Source: Phytophthora colocasiae
Taxonomy: Eukaryota; Oomycota; Peronosporomycetes; Peronosporales; Peronosporaceae
Direction: 5' to 3'
Assembly: GCA_018806915.1 (NCBI GenBank)
Contig: JAGKQI010000034.1
Coordinates: 62,001 to 126,000 of the forward strand
DNA: 64,000 nt
The position numbers were made by a program, and so were the translations under genes. Positions 30,148-39,301 of this stretch are shown piece by piece (the stretch's first letter is position 1; the number at the start of each line of letters is the position of its first letter). A model generated the notes under the pieces. The model did not search any database and was not told where the DNA came from. It saw nothing but the letters and a program-made list of their open reading frames with translations.

Positions 30148-30592
30148 TGTAATGGGTCTACCTAGACCTATTAGATGGCGTACACGTGTATGAGGAAGCG
30201 TGCAATTAAAATATTTGACTTAATTTAAGTATACTTATTTAAATAAGTATAATTAAATCAAATATAACTAAATTAAACTGCAAAATACCGTAAAATGAGA
30301 ACTGTTATTGAACTTGGCATTAGCCCAATTATGGACCTCCTAAAACTGTTTGTTATCTATTTCTAAAGGGTCTGCCAACGTGTGGTTGGCAGAAACTCTG
30401 CTCATTGATTGGTAGAAATCCGTTACTTTCTACCAATAATATGCACAAATGCACACGAACCACCCAATAATGTGGTTCGCCCATGTATCCTTTGGTGTGT
30501 ACAGCACACCAAGGTCTGAGGCCCATTTCCAACCTCTAACAGTTATCCTAACTGTTAGAGTTACAAATGGTACTACCACTTGCCCCGTTACA
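30148..30592 (-). repeat. 5' LTR of the gypsy element
   Basis: It matches the 22335-22788 LTR with TG...CA ends. One hairpin arm reads ACAAATGGT here where the other LTR has the perfectly pairing ACAAGTGGT. That hairpin was therefore probably complete at insertion and has decayed in this copy. Confidence 0.9.
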
Positions 30593-30685
30593 CCGATTCT
30601 GTTACGGAGAACGCTTTTCAATCCTAAAACTACATTCGGAGAATCAGAAGGGTCTACACTTTAAAACCTTCTGCCGTGAGGAAAA

Positions 30686-32077
30686 ATGGTGACTTTCGTT
30701 TGTGGCATCGTGGGAAGTGATTCAAGTATACCAGGGCTGACAAATTTGTTCACTGTGGCCATTGCCAAGGACAAGTTGGTGGGTCACTTGAAAGAATCCA
30801 TCCGGCGGAAGAAGATTTTCCAGTTTCCTGCCGACAAGTTACAGCTTTTCCTGGCAAAGAACGAGAACGGTTTGTGGCTGGCGGACTATACTGGCATTGT
30901 GAAGAATGGCGAGGACCTTGTGATTAAATCTCTAATTGCTGAAGATAAAACGCTACGGGACGAGAATTCGCTGGAGGAAGTGCTCGAGGAACAGGATCTT
31001 CCGTTACATAACGTTATTCACATACTGGTGGTGCTTCCGGGTCGTGATTCAGCGTTACTGCATCAAGTTAGCTTCATCACCTCGTACATGTACAAGTATT
31101 ATGATGGAGGGATCAATCTAGAAGATCCACGAACGCTCTTCCGAAATACTCTTACCACGGAAATTATTAACCGACTGGAAGAAACTCGTGTCTTACTGGT
31201 GCCAAGTCCACAGATGACAGGAAGGACGTCCATTGCGTTGTTAGTGTGCGAAACTCTGGTGAATGAACAGAGTATGAGTGATGAAAAGAAGATTGTATTC
31301 AACTTCTCAGCTTTTACGCCGGACGAGTTCAATACGTTTGAAAAAAAGTTTTATTGGGCGTGCGGGGTTGACTGGGAACATGCAGCAGTGACACTTCCGT
31401 CGCAAGATTGTGTGGTTTATTTCGTCCTGGATGACGCTCAAATGCTCTACGGGGATCCTCCACGATACGATTCTACAATATTTTGGACGTTCGTCAAGTC
31501 TGTTCTCAGTAATCCGAGCTCGAACATCCGGATCTTGATATTTTCGCAGCATGCCACCGAGATGCCGATTGAGATGGATAAAAGCTTGGTATTTGGGGGC
31601 CACAAGTTAAACTTTACCCATGATGAAGTCTGTGAATACGTTTCCAAGTGGTTTAAAGGCTTTTCGTGCTTTGAAGGAGCGTTACCTAGGTTGGAAGTCT
31701 TTTATGCCAGTCTGGAACGACTGACTGGCGGACACGTTGGTCTGACTGTGAGAACAGTCAAAGCGCTGAATGAAGTTGCTAATTCCTGTTACCGACGTTC
31801 AAGTTGTCTTCCGTCACCTACTGAGTGGATTAATATGGTGTACGATGGTTCACTGCATCCAGCCTTGAGGTTAACACCAGCTGTGGTTGTGTTGCGTTCC
31901 CTTGACTCAGGCGAGATGGAGCGACTAGAACGTATGGTCAATGGCGAAAACGACACGGATTTACTCGATAAATGCTTTCGAGAAGGCATTTTGGTTGCAA
32001 CTGACCAGGGATTCCATTTCTCATCGCCTGTGTTGGGGAACTACTTCTTTGAGCTCCGTGCCTCCACCACACGATAG
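30686..32077 (+). CDS. Crinkler (CRN) family protein with P-loop-like C-terminal domain
   Basis: The 463-residue protein has an N-terminal CRN header: MVTFVCGIVG, ubiquitin-like fold, LQLFLAK (variant of the LxLFLAK translocation motif, about residues 51-57) and HILVVLPG (about 112-119), which ends the header. The C-terminal half looks like a degenerate NTPase: SPQMTGRTSIALLV in Walker A position (Arg replaces the key Lys) and VVYFVLDDAQM as Walker B. There is no classical signal peptide, as is common for CRNs. CRNs are host-nucleus-directed effectors, and some act as nucleases or kinases. No nuclease domain follows in frame. The frame is intact and starts 94 bp after the gypsy LTR. Confidence 0.87.
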   Translation: MVTFVCGIVGSDSSIPGLTNLFTVAIAKDKLVGHLKESIRRKKIFQFPADKLQLFLAKNENGLWLADYTGIVKNGEDLVIKSLIAEDKTLRDENSLEEVLEEQDLPLHNVIHILVVLPGRDSALLHQVSFITSYMYKYYDGGINLEDPRTLFRNTLTTEIINRLEETRVLLVPSPQMTGRTSIALLVCETLVNEQSMSDEKKIVFNFSAFTPDEFNTFEKKFYWACGVDWEHAAVTLPSQDCVVYFVLDDAQMLYGDPPRYDSTIFWTFVKSVLSNPSSNIRILIFSQHATEMPIEMDKSLVFGGHKLNFTHDEVCEYVSKWFKGFSCFEGALPRLEVFYASLERLTGGHVGLTVRTVKALNEVANSCYRRSSCLPSPTEWINMVYDGSLHPALRLTPAVVVLRSLDSGEMERLERMVNGENDTDLLDKCFREGILVATDQGFHFSSPVLGNYFFELRASTTR

Positions 32078-34595
32078 CTGCATTTCGAACGCTACAAGCA
32101 GTCCACAATGTATTTCGATGTGAATCTCCTCGTATTGTCTTCAACGATGCAACTCGTTGGGGGTATTCACCGGACTAATGTAATTCACTTTGTAAATGGA
32201 AAAGTACAGCCAAAGGTAGTACTTGCACATACCACCCGTCATTCGTTTCTCATAAAACACGGCAAAACGATGCTTTTTTTCCACAGTAGGAAATTTGCTC
32301 ATCGGACATCATCCGTCGGTAAATCCAATTCTTCAGTAGGCAGACAGGACCAAGATCCCGTTCGTCGAAGATGGCGGAGGCGCTCATTATCGTTTTGATA
32401 CAGCCTGTGAACCAGGCTGCGGAGAGCATCCGACTTGGGGATCATGTTAGTTCGACTGCAGTAGCTCAGAGGCGGCCATGTCCACCAGTCCACGTGGCCC
32501 GAACTGACTACCGAGGAAATTCTTTCCAGGCCTGGCGATGCTCAAAGTCACGAGATGCCTTGAACCAAAGTAACCTTCTGAACTCCGATATATACAAGGG
32601 CTTTCACATCGTCGATGGAGGCTCCTTTTATCGATCAAGAGCGGACTGGTGCATCTTATCCCATCCATACGCTGAGCAAACATCAAGCTACCGGCACGCG
32701 TACAAACTTGACATCGTGGAGCTTTAACAACAACCGGCTCTTGAATCGGCCTTACAGACCAGAGGCGACATGGTTTGGTATTGCATCGGACAAAGCGTGA
32801 ACGAAAAGAAATCCGCAGTTGACAATCGCATTGTCGATTGAAGTTCACGCAACGCAGAAATGTCTCGTTCTGCTGTTAATCCACCAACTTACATCAGTTC
32901 TTCTGAATCTCATTCGCTAACGCCGGGTCAATAGTGTTGAGCTGCCTGTTGTCACGCCATTGGTGAAGCACCTGGCGGATGATTTCAGTGGTCAAATCTT
33001 CACTGGACATCGTTCAGTCGTAGAATTTTCGCTTCACATCGTCATCATTTCGCGACTCAAACCAGCTTACGACATTTGAGCTGCTAGGCGCCCTCAGAAG
33101 AACCACCATAACATGAATTTGGTTCCAACGCGGCTGGTAATTTCATCCAAAGTTCTTGTCCTGTCGGAGAGCTATAGGGGACTCTACTGAAGGCTTGACT
33201 GGTTTGGGTGCAACGAGAAGATCTCCAGATGCTTCACGTTGAGTGGGACAGAGCAGTTTCTTGTTCTTCGTTGGGAAAAGTTGTAGCTGATTTGTATGAA
33301 ACCGGTGCCTCCTTCCAGTGGATTTCGCACGAGATTGTTCATTCAGTAAAAACTAAAACAAAAAATCGGATATAGTGTCCTTAAAATGATAAACTTCCCA
33401 CTGACGTACAATGGCTACTTAGCTATCCAAATCTCAATTGATGGTTTTGCAGCCACGTATTAATCTCATCAGGACCTCGTAGTTGTATTTTGTGCCCCTG
33501 AACAAATAAATGCTTGCACAAACGCTTTGAAACCAACAAGTGATGATCCTGTAGACATCCATTGCAGGATAAATTTCGTTTCGCATTCAATCATCAGTGG
33601 TTGCATTCGTTTCAGGGTCTGAATAAAAATTTCAGTATCGAGCTTACTACAGTTTCATAATAAAAAAACGGATCATCGATCGACTTAACATGTCCGATAT
33701 TTCTCGAACCAGACAGGATATCACACAGTGCTTGCATAGCAATGGCAAGACACAATTGAACTGATGGACGTCCTGATACAGTGAACCAGCTCTTGTTGCG
33801 TTCATCCGACTCCACTCAGTACAGAGCGTCAATCACTGGCCAAGAGACCAACACGTACGAATCCTTTGCATGGTGACCTTTTCTTCTCAAAACTGATGCA
33901 GAATTCTTTCAAGGAGCAGCACATCGATGCTCCTTCAAAGCTGCTGGAGCACATGAACCACTTCCAGAGCATCACTAGAAGCTTCAGTGCATGACTGAAT
34001 TTCACATCGTCGATGCCCAGTATATTCCCTTTTATCGATCAAGAGCGGACTGGTGCATCTTATCCCATCCATACGCTGAGCACTCTCCTATGTTTGAAGC
34101 GGCGCCGTCAAAGTGATCAACGGTGGCACCAGGCTTAGCAGACTCGGTTCTTGTTCTTCGTTGGGAAAAGTTGTGAAGACAAGCGCATTTGTATGAAACC
34201 GCGACGCGGATTCTTCTTGCTGGGCCAAACAAAGCATCCTTCAGATCGTGCCAACTACAGTCTGCTTTATATTTCGTAGAATCATTCGCCGACTTCGAAT
34301 GCATGTGAGCGTTTTTTCGATGACTCCCTACGTAGTACTCACCCCAACGCATTTCCCAGCGATACTTTTGAACTCGTTGATGGTTTCTTCGTGCGAACAG
34401 GAATATGGGATGTAAATCAGGACCTAGCACAAAGCAATTTTGTGCGCAGAGCAAGTAATTCATATTGCAGTTATTGCGTCAGGAAACCAACAAGTGATGA
34501 TCCGTTGCACGTCACGGCGACAAGAATTTCGTTTCGCATTCAATCTATCAGTGGTTAATGAGTGCACTTTGCCCCCCCCTCCCCCTAATTCCATA
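32078..34595. other. Degenerate CRN-linked repeats, no intact gene
   Basis: Several words occur twice. A segment from TTTCACATCGTCGATG to CATACGCTGAGCA lies at about 32612-32678 and about 34000-34083. TTCTTGTTCTTCGTTGGGAA lies at about 33258 and about 34147. On minus, 32890-33060 reads as a CRN-like relic (TTEIIRQVLHQWRDN, LANEIQK). The word CTGAATCTCATTCGCTAACG recurs near 36932 within another CRN relic. No frame exceeds about 145 codons. I interpret this as eroded, duplicated CRN C-terminal material. Confidence 0.5.
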
Positions 34596-36408
34596 ATGGC
34601 TATGAGCTCTAAAACCTCGACGTTGAAGCTTTTCTGTGCGATCGTTGGTACGGCGGGCAGCGTGTTCTCGGTGAGGGTAAATGAGATCGACACGGTGGAC
34701 GATCTAAAGAAGGCAATCAGAGCGGATCCAGAGTTCGGCTACCCTAACAGTAAACTGCAGCTCTTCCTGGCGAGGACGGAGGGCGGCATGTGGCTAGGGC
34801 TAGACGAGGCTAGCGTGGCATCTGTGGCTCTCGATATAGATGGGCACGCACAACACTTAAGCACGAAGCTTGTGGAGATGGGATCAATGGAACGTCTCAA
34901 CAAGTACGTTGGAAAGCTCCCAGATCAGGACCAAGTTCACGTGCTAGTGGTGATTCCAGATGATGACAACAAGTGGAAGCGGAGAAGGACGGAAGATACC
35001 CCGGACGCTTGGATAAAGACGCTCAAGGACGAGCAGATTACAGTACTACCGTTGAGTCAACGGTAGTACTGTAATCTGCTCGTCAACGGCGTTGACGTGT
35101 GAGGATTTGAAAAAATACCTACAACGCCCGCTTCGCGCCAAAGTCCCTATCGATAATATATTGCGTGGGATGGCACTTAACGAAGACTTCACTGGAGAAT
35201 GCTGAAGTGTTTGTAACAAGCTGTTTGAACTCAAGCCGTGTGAAAAGATTTCGCCCGCGACGTTGGCAATGGTGAACTCCGCAATTGCTCCCAGTATGCC
35301 TCGATTCGAGAATGCAGCCGAAAATACGTACATTCACCTTTGGAATACCCTCATCATCGTGCCGCTGATGCATGTGTATGGTGGGACGTTTCTTCGCTAC
35401 ACGAATTCGAATACATCTACTGGTCTCTACCGACCCAATTTGTGCTTCTACCTCGGACACAGCAATTTATGCGTATTTCGCGGTGAAGAAAAAGCAAGTG
35501 GCCTGCTGCAAGTGCCGATTGACGAGTTGCATGAGAAAATAACATGGAAATATGACGATGCGCCATACGTTTTTGGCTACGCTGCTGTGGGGCTGACAGT
35601 GTGCTTGACAGCCATTCGGAAAGACAAGACGATGAAACGTGGCGTAAAAGCGGATTTCATTGAAGAATATAATCTGGGTACGAAGCTTGGCCGGCTATCG
35701 TTGCTTCTCGCCATGCTCAACCTTTCAACTCTTTTCCGGCCAGTTGTCGACCTTGTCAAGCCGCTGGGTATAGTCCAATATGGCACTATCACAAGAAGCA
35801 ATGGAGTGCGGATTTCGTTCGCAGAAGATGGTGTGATGAAGACGTATCCCTCAACCATACCAAGTGACACTATCATTTGTAACCTGGATAAATGGCATTG
35901 TAAAATGCAGCAACATTCAGTCCCGAACGTTGTCAAGCTACTGAAGTCAAACATAAAAGAAAGATACGTGGTGCTGGAGCCGGTTGGTCTACTTTGCCCA
36001 CCTCAAAATATCCACGAGCTTCTGACTGCTTTGCGTGACGTACTCAAGGCGCTTGTGAAACTGCACGCAATCAATCTTATGCATCGAGACTTGCGATGGG
36101 ATAACGTGCTGAAATACCCAGGCAAAAGCGACAAGTGGTTTATCATTGACTTCGACGACGGAGCAGAATCGCCGGCTACAAAAACGGATCACTTAAAGAC
36201 GGAATCGCATGCTCCTGAGATATTGTTGGATTCGCCCCATTCGGTCGAGGTTGACATTTGGAGTGTGGGCTACCTCTTGAAGACGTCAATTGTCCCAGAT
36301 CTTCCGCCTGAACTTGTGGCAATTAAAGTAGAGTGTTTGCAGGAAGAGCCAACGAAGAGGCCCACGGCAGAATCACTCCTCAGCGCAATCGAAGCACTGC
36401 TTCCCTGA
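34596..36408 (+). pseudogene. CRN kinase-type effector (CRN8-like), disrupted
   Basis: The N-terminal CRN header starts at ATG 34596 (LKLFCAIVG; LQLFLAR, the LFLAK variant; VHVLVVIP, followed by an Asp run). The frame dies at 35064-35066 inside a 57-bp perfect palindrome. Downstream, another frame (open from about 35080, with one TGA at 35203-35205) carries a Ser/Thr kinase-like domain: catalytic loop MHRDLRWDN, FIIDFDDG in the DFG position, SHAPEILL and VDIWSVGYLL. The same order, header then kinase, is that of Phytophthora CRN8-type effectors. A fold-back insertion of about 40 bp plus the TGA separates the halves. Translation of the kinase alone from ATG 35263 is possible but would lack the header. 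Confidence 0.82.
35028..35084. repeat. 57-bp perfect palindrome (28-bp arms, 1-nt centre)
   Basis: The last 28 bases before the centre (35056) are repeated in reverse complement directly after it, with no mismatch. The left arm is CRN coding sequence. The right arm plus about 12 bases is extra relative to the reading expected from the flanks. This looks like a replication fold-back (template-switch) event. Confidence 0.92.
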
Positions 36409-36876
36409 TGATGTTTCATTTCGTTTTTGTGGCATTCCACACGTGGGTTTCTAAGGCAACTGGTAAAGTCTCCGGGTATTTTTTTACAATTGGAATTCAT
36501 TTTGGGTCCACATATCCAAGTACGTCTACAACTTCAGTCTTGAGATGCAAGCCCTCCATGGCCTCCAGATGCAACATCTACTAACTACTATCTGATGCAG
36601 CCTACAAAAACTACAAAGCTTTTATGGATAACGCAATTAGTATCGGATTTATTGCAGAAGGGAGTCTGTAAAACGTAAATTTCTTCTATCAGACGAATGA
36701 CGAGGTTTAATCCACACTACAGAAAAATATTTCCAGTTTGGCTTTCGGATCTACAGCGTACGCCGACTTGTACAGTACAAGTTGTACTTGTCGAACAGCT
36801 TCTTGAAGAGCTTCCACGCACTGTGAAAGGTACTTCTGCTCATCTTCTTTGGTTGGCTGTTGAATATGCGGTAGAA
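36409..36876. other. Intergenic, no gene recognised
   Basis: This stretch lies downstream of the CRN kinase. On minus, about 36700-36876, open sequence (LPHIQQPTKEDEQKYLSQ) continues the CRN relic below after a stop, suggesting eroded coding DNA. Confidence 0.4.
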
Positions 36877-36990
36877 TCAACGCGACGGCATTGCTGAGAA
36901 GTTAAAGCCGACTTTCCTTACACCAGTTTTCTGAATCTCATTCGCTAACGACCGGCTCACTAGTGCTGCCAGTGAGGTTTTCCCCGTCAT
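36877..36990 (-). pseudogene. CRN P-loop relic
   Basis: A 37-codon frame (ATG 36990 to TGA 36877) reads MTGKTSLAALVSRSLANEIQ and ends VGFNFSAMPSR. It matches the P-loop part of the CRN at 30686-32077 (MTGRTSIALLV ... VFNFSAFTP). Unlike that gene it keeps the Walker A Lys (TGKTS). No CRN header is attached, so it is a fragment on the opposite strand. Confidence 0.65.
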
Positions 36991-37942
36991 TGGTCAACTA
37001 TTCACCTGAAAAATTTCGTAATCCTCTTCCTGCAGTTCCTCTTAGAGATCTGGTCAGGGATCCTTTGTGAGCTTCTTGATATTTTCACTAAATTTCGGCA
37101 GCCAGTTGTTTTTCAAAGAATTCCCAATCTCCGAATTTGCTTGGTGAGGTTTAGTGATTTAAAATCATTTTAAATTGCCACTGTTGGTGATTGAAATAAA
37201 TCAACACGAAGAAAACTGAATCAATGACAGCATTTTTAGGAACCAGTTTGGGCGTCGAAGCACTGTGTTGCCAAATACAACTATTTCGTTAAATCTCATT
37301 TGGAAATTTCTGAGGTTCTTCGTCCTCGAGACGACCTTGTTCAAAAATGGAAATACTTAAACAAGTAAAACGAGTTGTGTTACAACCAGTAGTATTTTAT
37401 TGCAAGATAACCTCTTGCTTAAACGCATGGTGTCTTAGTATGGCCATTTTAATGGAGAGAATCCAAGATTACTAGTACTTCGTTGTAGTTTAAAAGAATA
37501 CTACGTAGCACTTGTTAAAAAAATGAGCTACAGATCCCTGCTTAGCTTTCTGTTCTCTTGCCGTCTAGATGGGCTTTAGGCCGCAATCTTCTCGTCAATT
37601 TTTGATACCGACAGCCGATACCGATACCGAACGGCGGGAAATGAGCGAAAACCAGGAAGCCGCACCTGTCGTGAATCACGGCAACGTACGAGTCGAACCG
37701 TACGATTCCTTGGCAGTGGCACTGTGCCAAGTTGGCACCATATCGTGCAAGACAAAAACGTCTGAGAGTGCCGTGAATATAATGTTAATTCGCACAGACC
37801 TGCCACGAACTAGCTCAGCTGTTATAAGCGAAGGTAATCGTAGATTACGTGAGAAAACTACCCGGATTAGGAGGGCACACTTACTAAAGAGCGTACTGGA
37901 TTCATTTTGCAATTTTCAAGCAAACCACCGGCTCCTCCGAAG
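36991..37942. other. Intergenic, promoter side of the Kazal gene
   Basis: AT-rich DNA of about 950 bp. A plus frame at 37569-37946 overlaps the Kazal start and shows no domain. No repeat was identified. The final 150 bp probably carry the promoter of the secreted inhibitor gene. Confidence 0.4.
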
Positions 37943-38179
37943 ATGAAGTTCGCTATTGCATCCGTACTCGCCTCGCTCCTGATCGCTCAAACCTCTGCTC
38001 TAGGGTTTAGATGCGACGCCATTCACACCATTCAATGCGACGGTACTGGTGGTGCTGACCCCTCTCAAGTGTGCGCAAGCAACGGCGTCACCTACAAGAA
38101 CAGGTGCGAGTTCAACAAGGCCAATTGTGACAACAAGGGGATGACAGTGCTGCACAAGGGCATGTGTAGAAGGGGTTGA
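37943..38179 (+). CDS. Secreted Kazal-like serine protease inhibitor (EPI-type)
   Basis: The 78-residue protein starts at ATG 37943. It has a signal peptide (MKFAIASVLASLLIAQTSA) and one domain with six Cys, the standard Kazal number. The core VCASNGVTYKNRCEFNKANC has classic Kazal spacing (C-x10-C-x6-C, then x12-C). Oomycete EPI proteins of this type inhibit host apoplastic subtilases; the target here is unknown. Oddity: 11 residues (Asp/Gly-rich) separate Cys2 and Cys3, where the family usually has about 7. The reactive-site loop may therefore be extended. The stop lies 8 bp from the stop of the convergent NLP gene. Confidence 0.88.
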   Translation: MKFAIASVLASLLIAQTSALGFRCDAIHTIQCDGTGGADPSQVCASNGVTYKNRCEFNKANCDNKGMTVLHKGMCRRG

Positions 38180-38187
38180 AGAGTTCA

Positions 38188-38943
38188 TCAGGCTTGACTT
38201 GTCAAGTCGTGGGCGTTGCCCAATGGGGAGAGAATGGGCCTTTCCTCCTTGAAGTGTTCTTCACTGAACGGAACCTCCGCTTTCCCAAAGGATTTTCTGT
38301 CATTGAGAGCTGTGCGAGCCGCATCCGTCAGTTGTTCCCACATGATCAAGTCCTGGTATTCGCCATCAATAGAGGATAATTGTAAGTAAGGTTTGCCGAG
38401 GTCCAATGCCTTGTACTCGAACCGGAGGGACGTGTTGGAGCCGTAAGTGAAATCCGAAGGCCACACTTTCAGGCTCGAGAAGTATTTCGTATCGGACTTG
38501 GACATGGACACCCCAACGATCTTTGGAGTTTCTAAAGCAGGGTTATCAATCCACACAACGACGTTCTTCCAGTCGTGACGTCTTGTGGGGAACCCTAGCA
38601 TGGAAAACCCTTTTGGGTAGTACCAGGAGTACATGATGGCCCACAGATCCCTGTGCCAACCCGCTCGTCCGTAGACTTGAGCTCCTTTTGGTGCGTGCTT
38701 ACACGCACCGTTCCCATTCGTCCCTTTCAGTCCACCAGTGACTTCACCGGCGGCATTGACGGCTGGAAACGGGGCGCAGACTAAGGTTGGAGTGAACAGT
38801 TGGGGCTTGAACTTGATGGCAGCTTTTTCAGAGACGGTGGCAGGCTCAGGTTGAGGAATAGGCTCGATCTTGTCATGATCGATGGTCGCAGAGATGCCAG
38901 TTAAAGCTGAGAAGAGTATGACAGCGAGAAGAAGTAGGTTCAT
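38188..38943 (-). CDS. NLP (NPP1/necrosis-inducing-like) family protein with diverged heptapeptide
   Basis: The 251-residue protein starts at ATG 38943 with a signal peptide (MNLLLLAVILFSALTGISA). The NPP1 fold follows, with the two Cys of type-1 NLPs (LVCAPFP, NGACKHAP), AIMYSWYYPKGF and VVVWIDNP. The central heptapeptide, normally GHRHDWE, reads TRRHDWK here: the first His is Arg and the Glu is Lys. In cytolytic NLPs the equivalent acidic and His positions hold a divalent cation and are needed for host membrane damage. This member is therefore predicted non-cytotoxic, like many Phytophthora NLPs. The upstream frame (to 39138) lacks a leader and was not used. Confidence 0.88.
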   Translation of the reverse strand: MNLLLLAVILFSALTGISATIDHDKIEPIPQPEPATVSEKAAIKFKPQLFTPTLVCAPFPAVNAAGEVTGGLKGTNGNGACKHAPKGAQVYGRAGWHRDLWAIMYSWYYPKGFSMLGFPTRRHDWKNVVVWIDNPALETPKIVGVSMSKSDTKYFSSLKVWPSDFTYGSNTSLRFEYKALDLGKPYLQLSSIDGEYQDLIMWEQLTDAARTALNDRKSFGKAEVPFSEEHFKEERPILSPLGNAHDLTSQA

Positions 38944-39301
38944 CTTGAGTCGACAAAAGGGAAAGTGAGAGGGAGGACTCACGTAGGTAGTGCTGTGTGC
39001 CGAATGGGTGAATGTGGCATGCTGACGTGATTGCACGAGATTTGACTCAAATCTCGAGAAATTCACGCCAGACTTCGAGAAGGAGATGCACCGATTTCCT
39101 ACTCTTCTTGTCGAAGAAGAAGAAGAGTAATTGAACAAGAGAAGATGATAATTGTTGAGGCTTTGAAAGTAGTACTCAGTAATTGACCTGACGATGAAGA
39201 ATCCAGGTTAAAACGTTCTACAAAAATGATCAAACTTTTGTTGATTTTACTCACAATGTTTCTGAGATCATTCATTTCAAAATCTGCTAACTTGAGGAGA
39301 A

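Larger units (their letters stand above)
22335..30592 (-). mobile_element. Ty3/gypsy chromovirus-type LTR retrotransposon, hairpin-tiled, decayed
   Basis: The element is 8.26 kb, with LTRs at 22335-22788 (454 bp, 3') and 30148-30592 (445 bp, 5'). They differ by about ten substitutions plus several small indels. Flanks are TCGAT on the left and CCGAT on the right, a 5-bp target duplication with one change. Order in the sense (minus) direction is gag, retropepsin, variable linker, RT, RNase H, integrase, chromodomain, then an antisense accessory frame before the 3' LTR. gag, pol and the accessory frame carry stops and frameshifts, so this copy is dead. The whole element, LTRs included, is filled with short perfect hairpins (see findings). 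Confidence 0.9.

Noticed and set aside
38944..39138. N-terminal extension of the NLP gene by 65 codons
   Set aside because: The extension has no signal peptide, whereas ATG 38943 opens a textbook leader.
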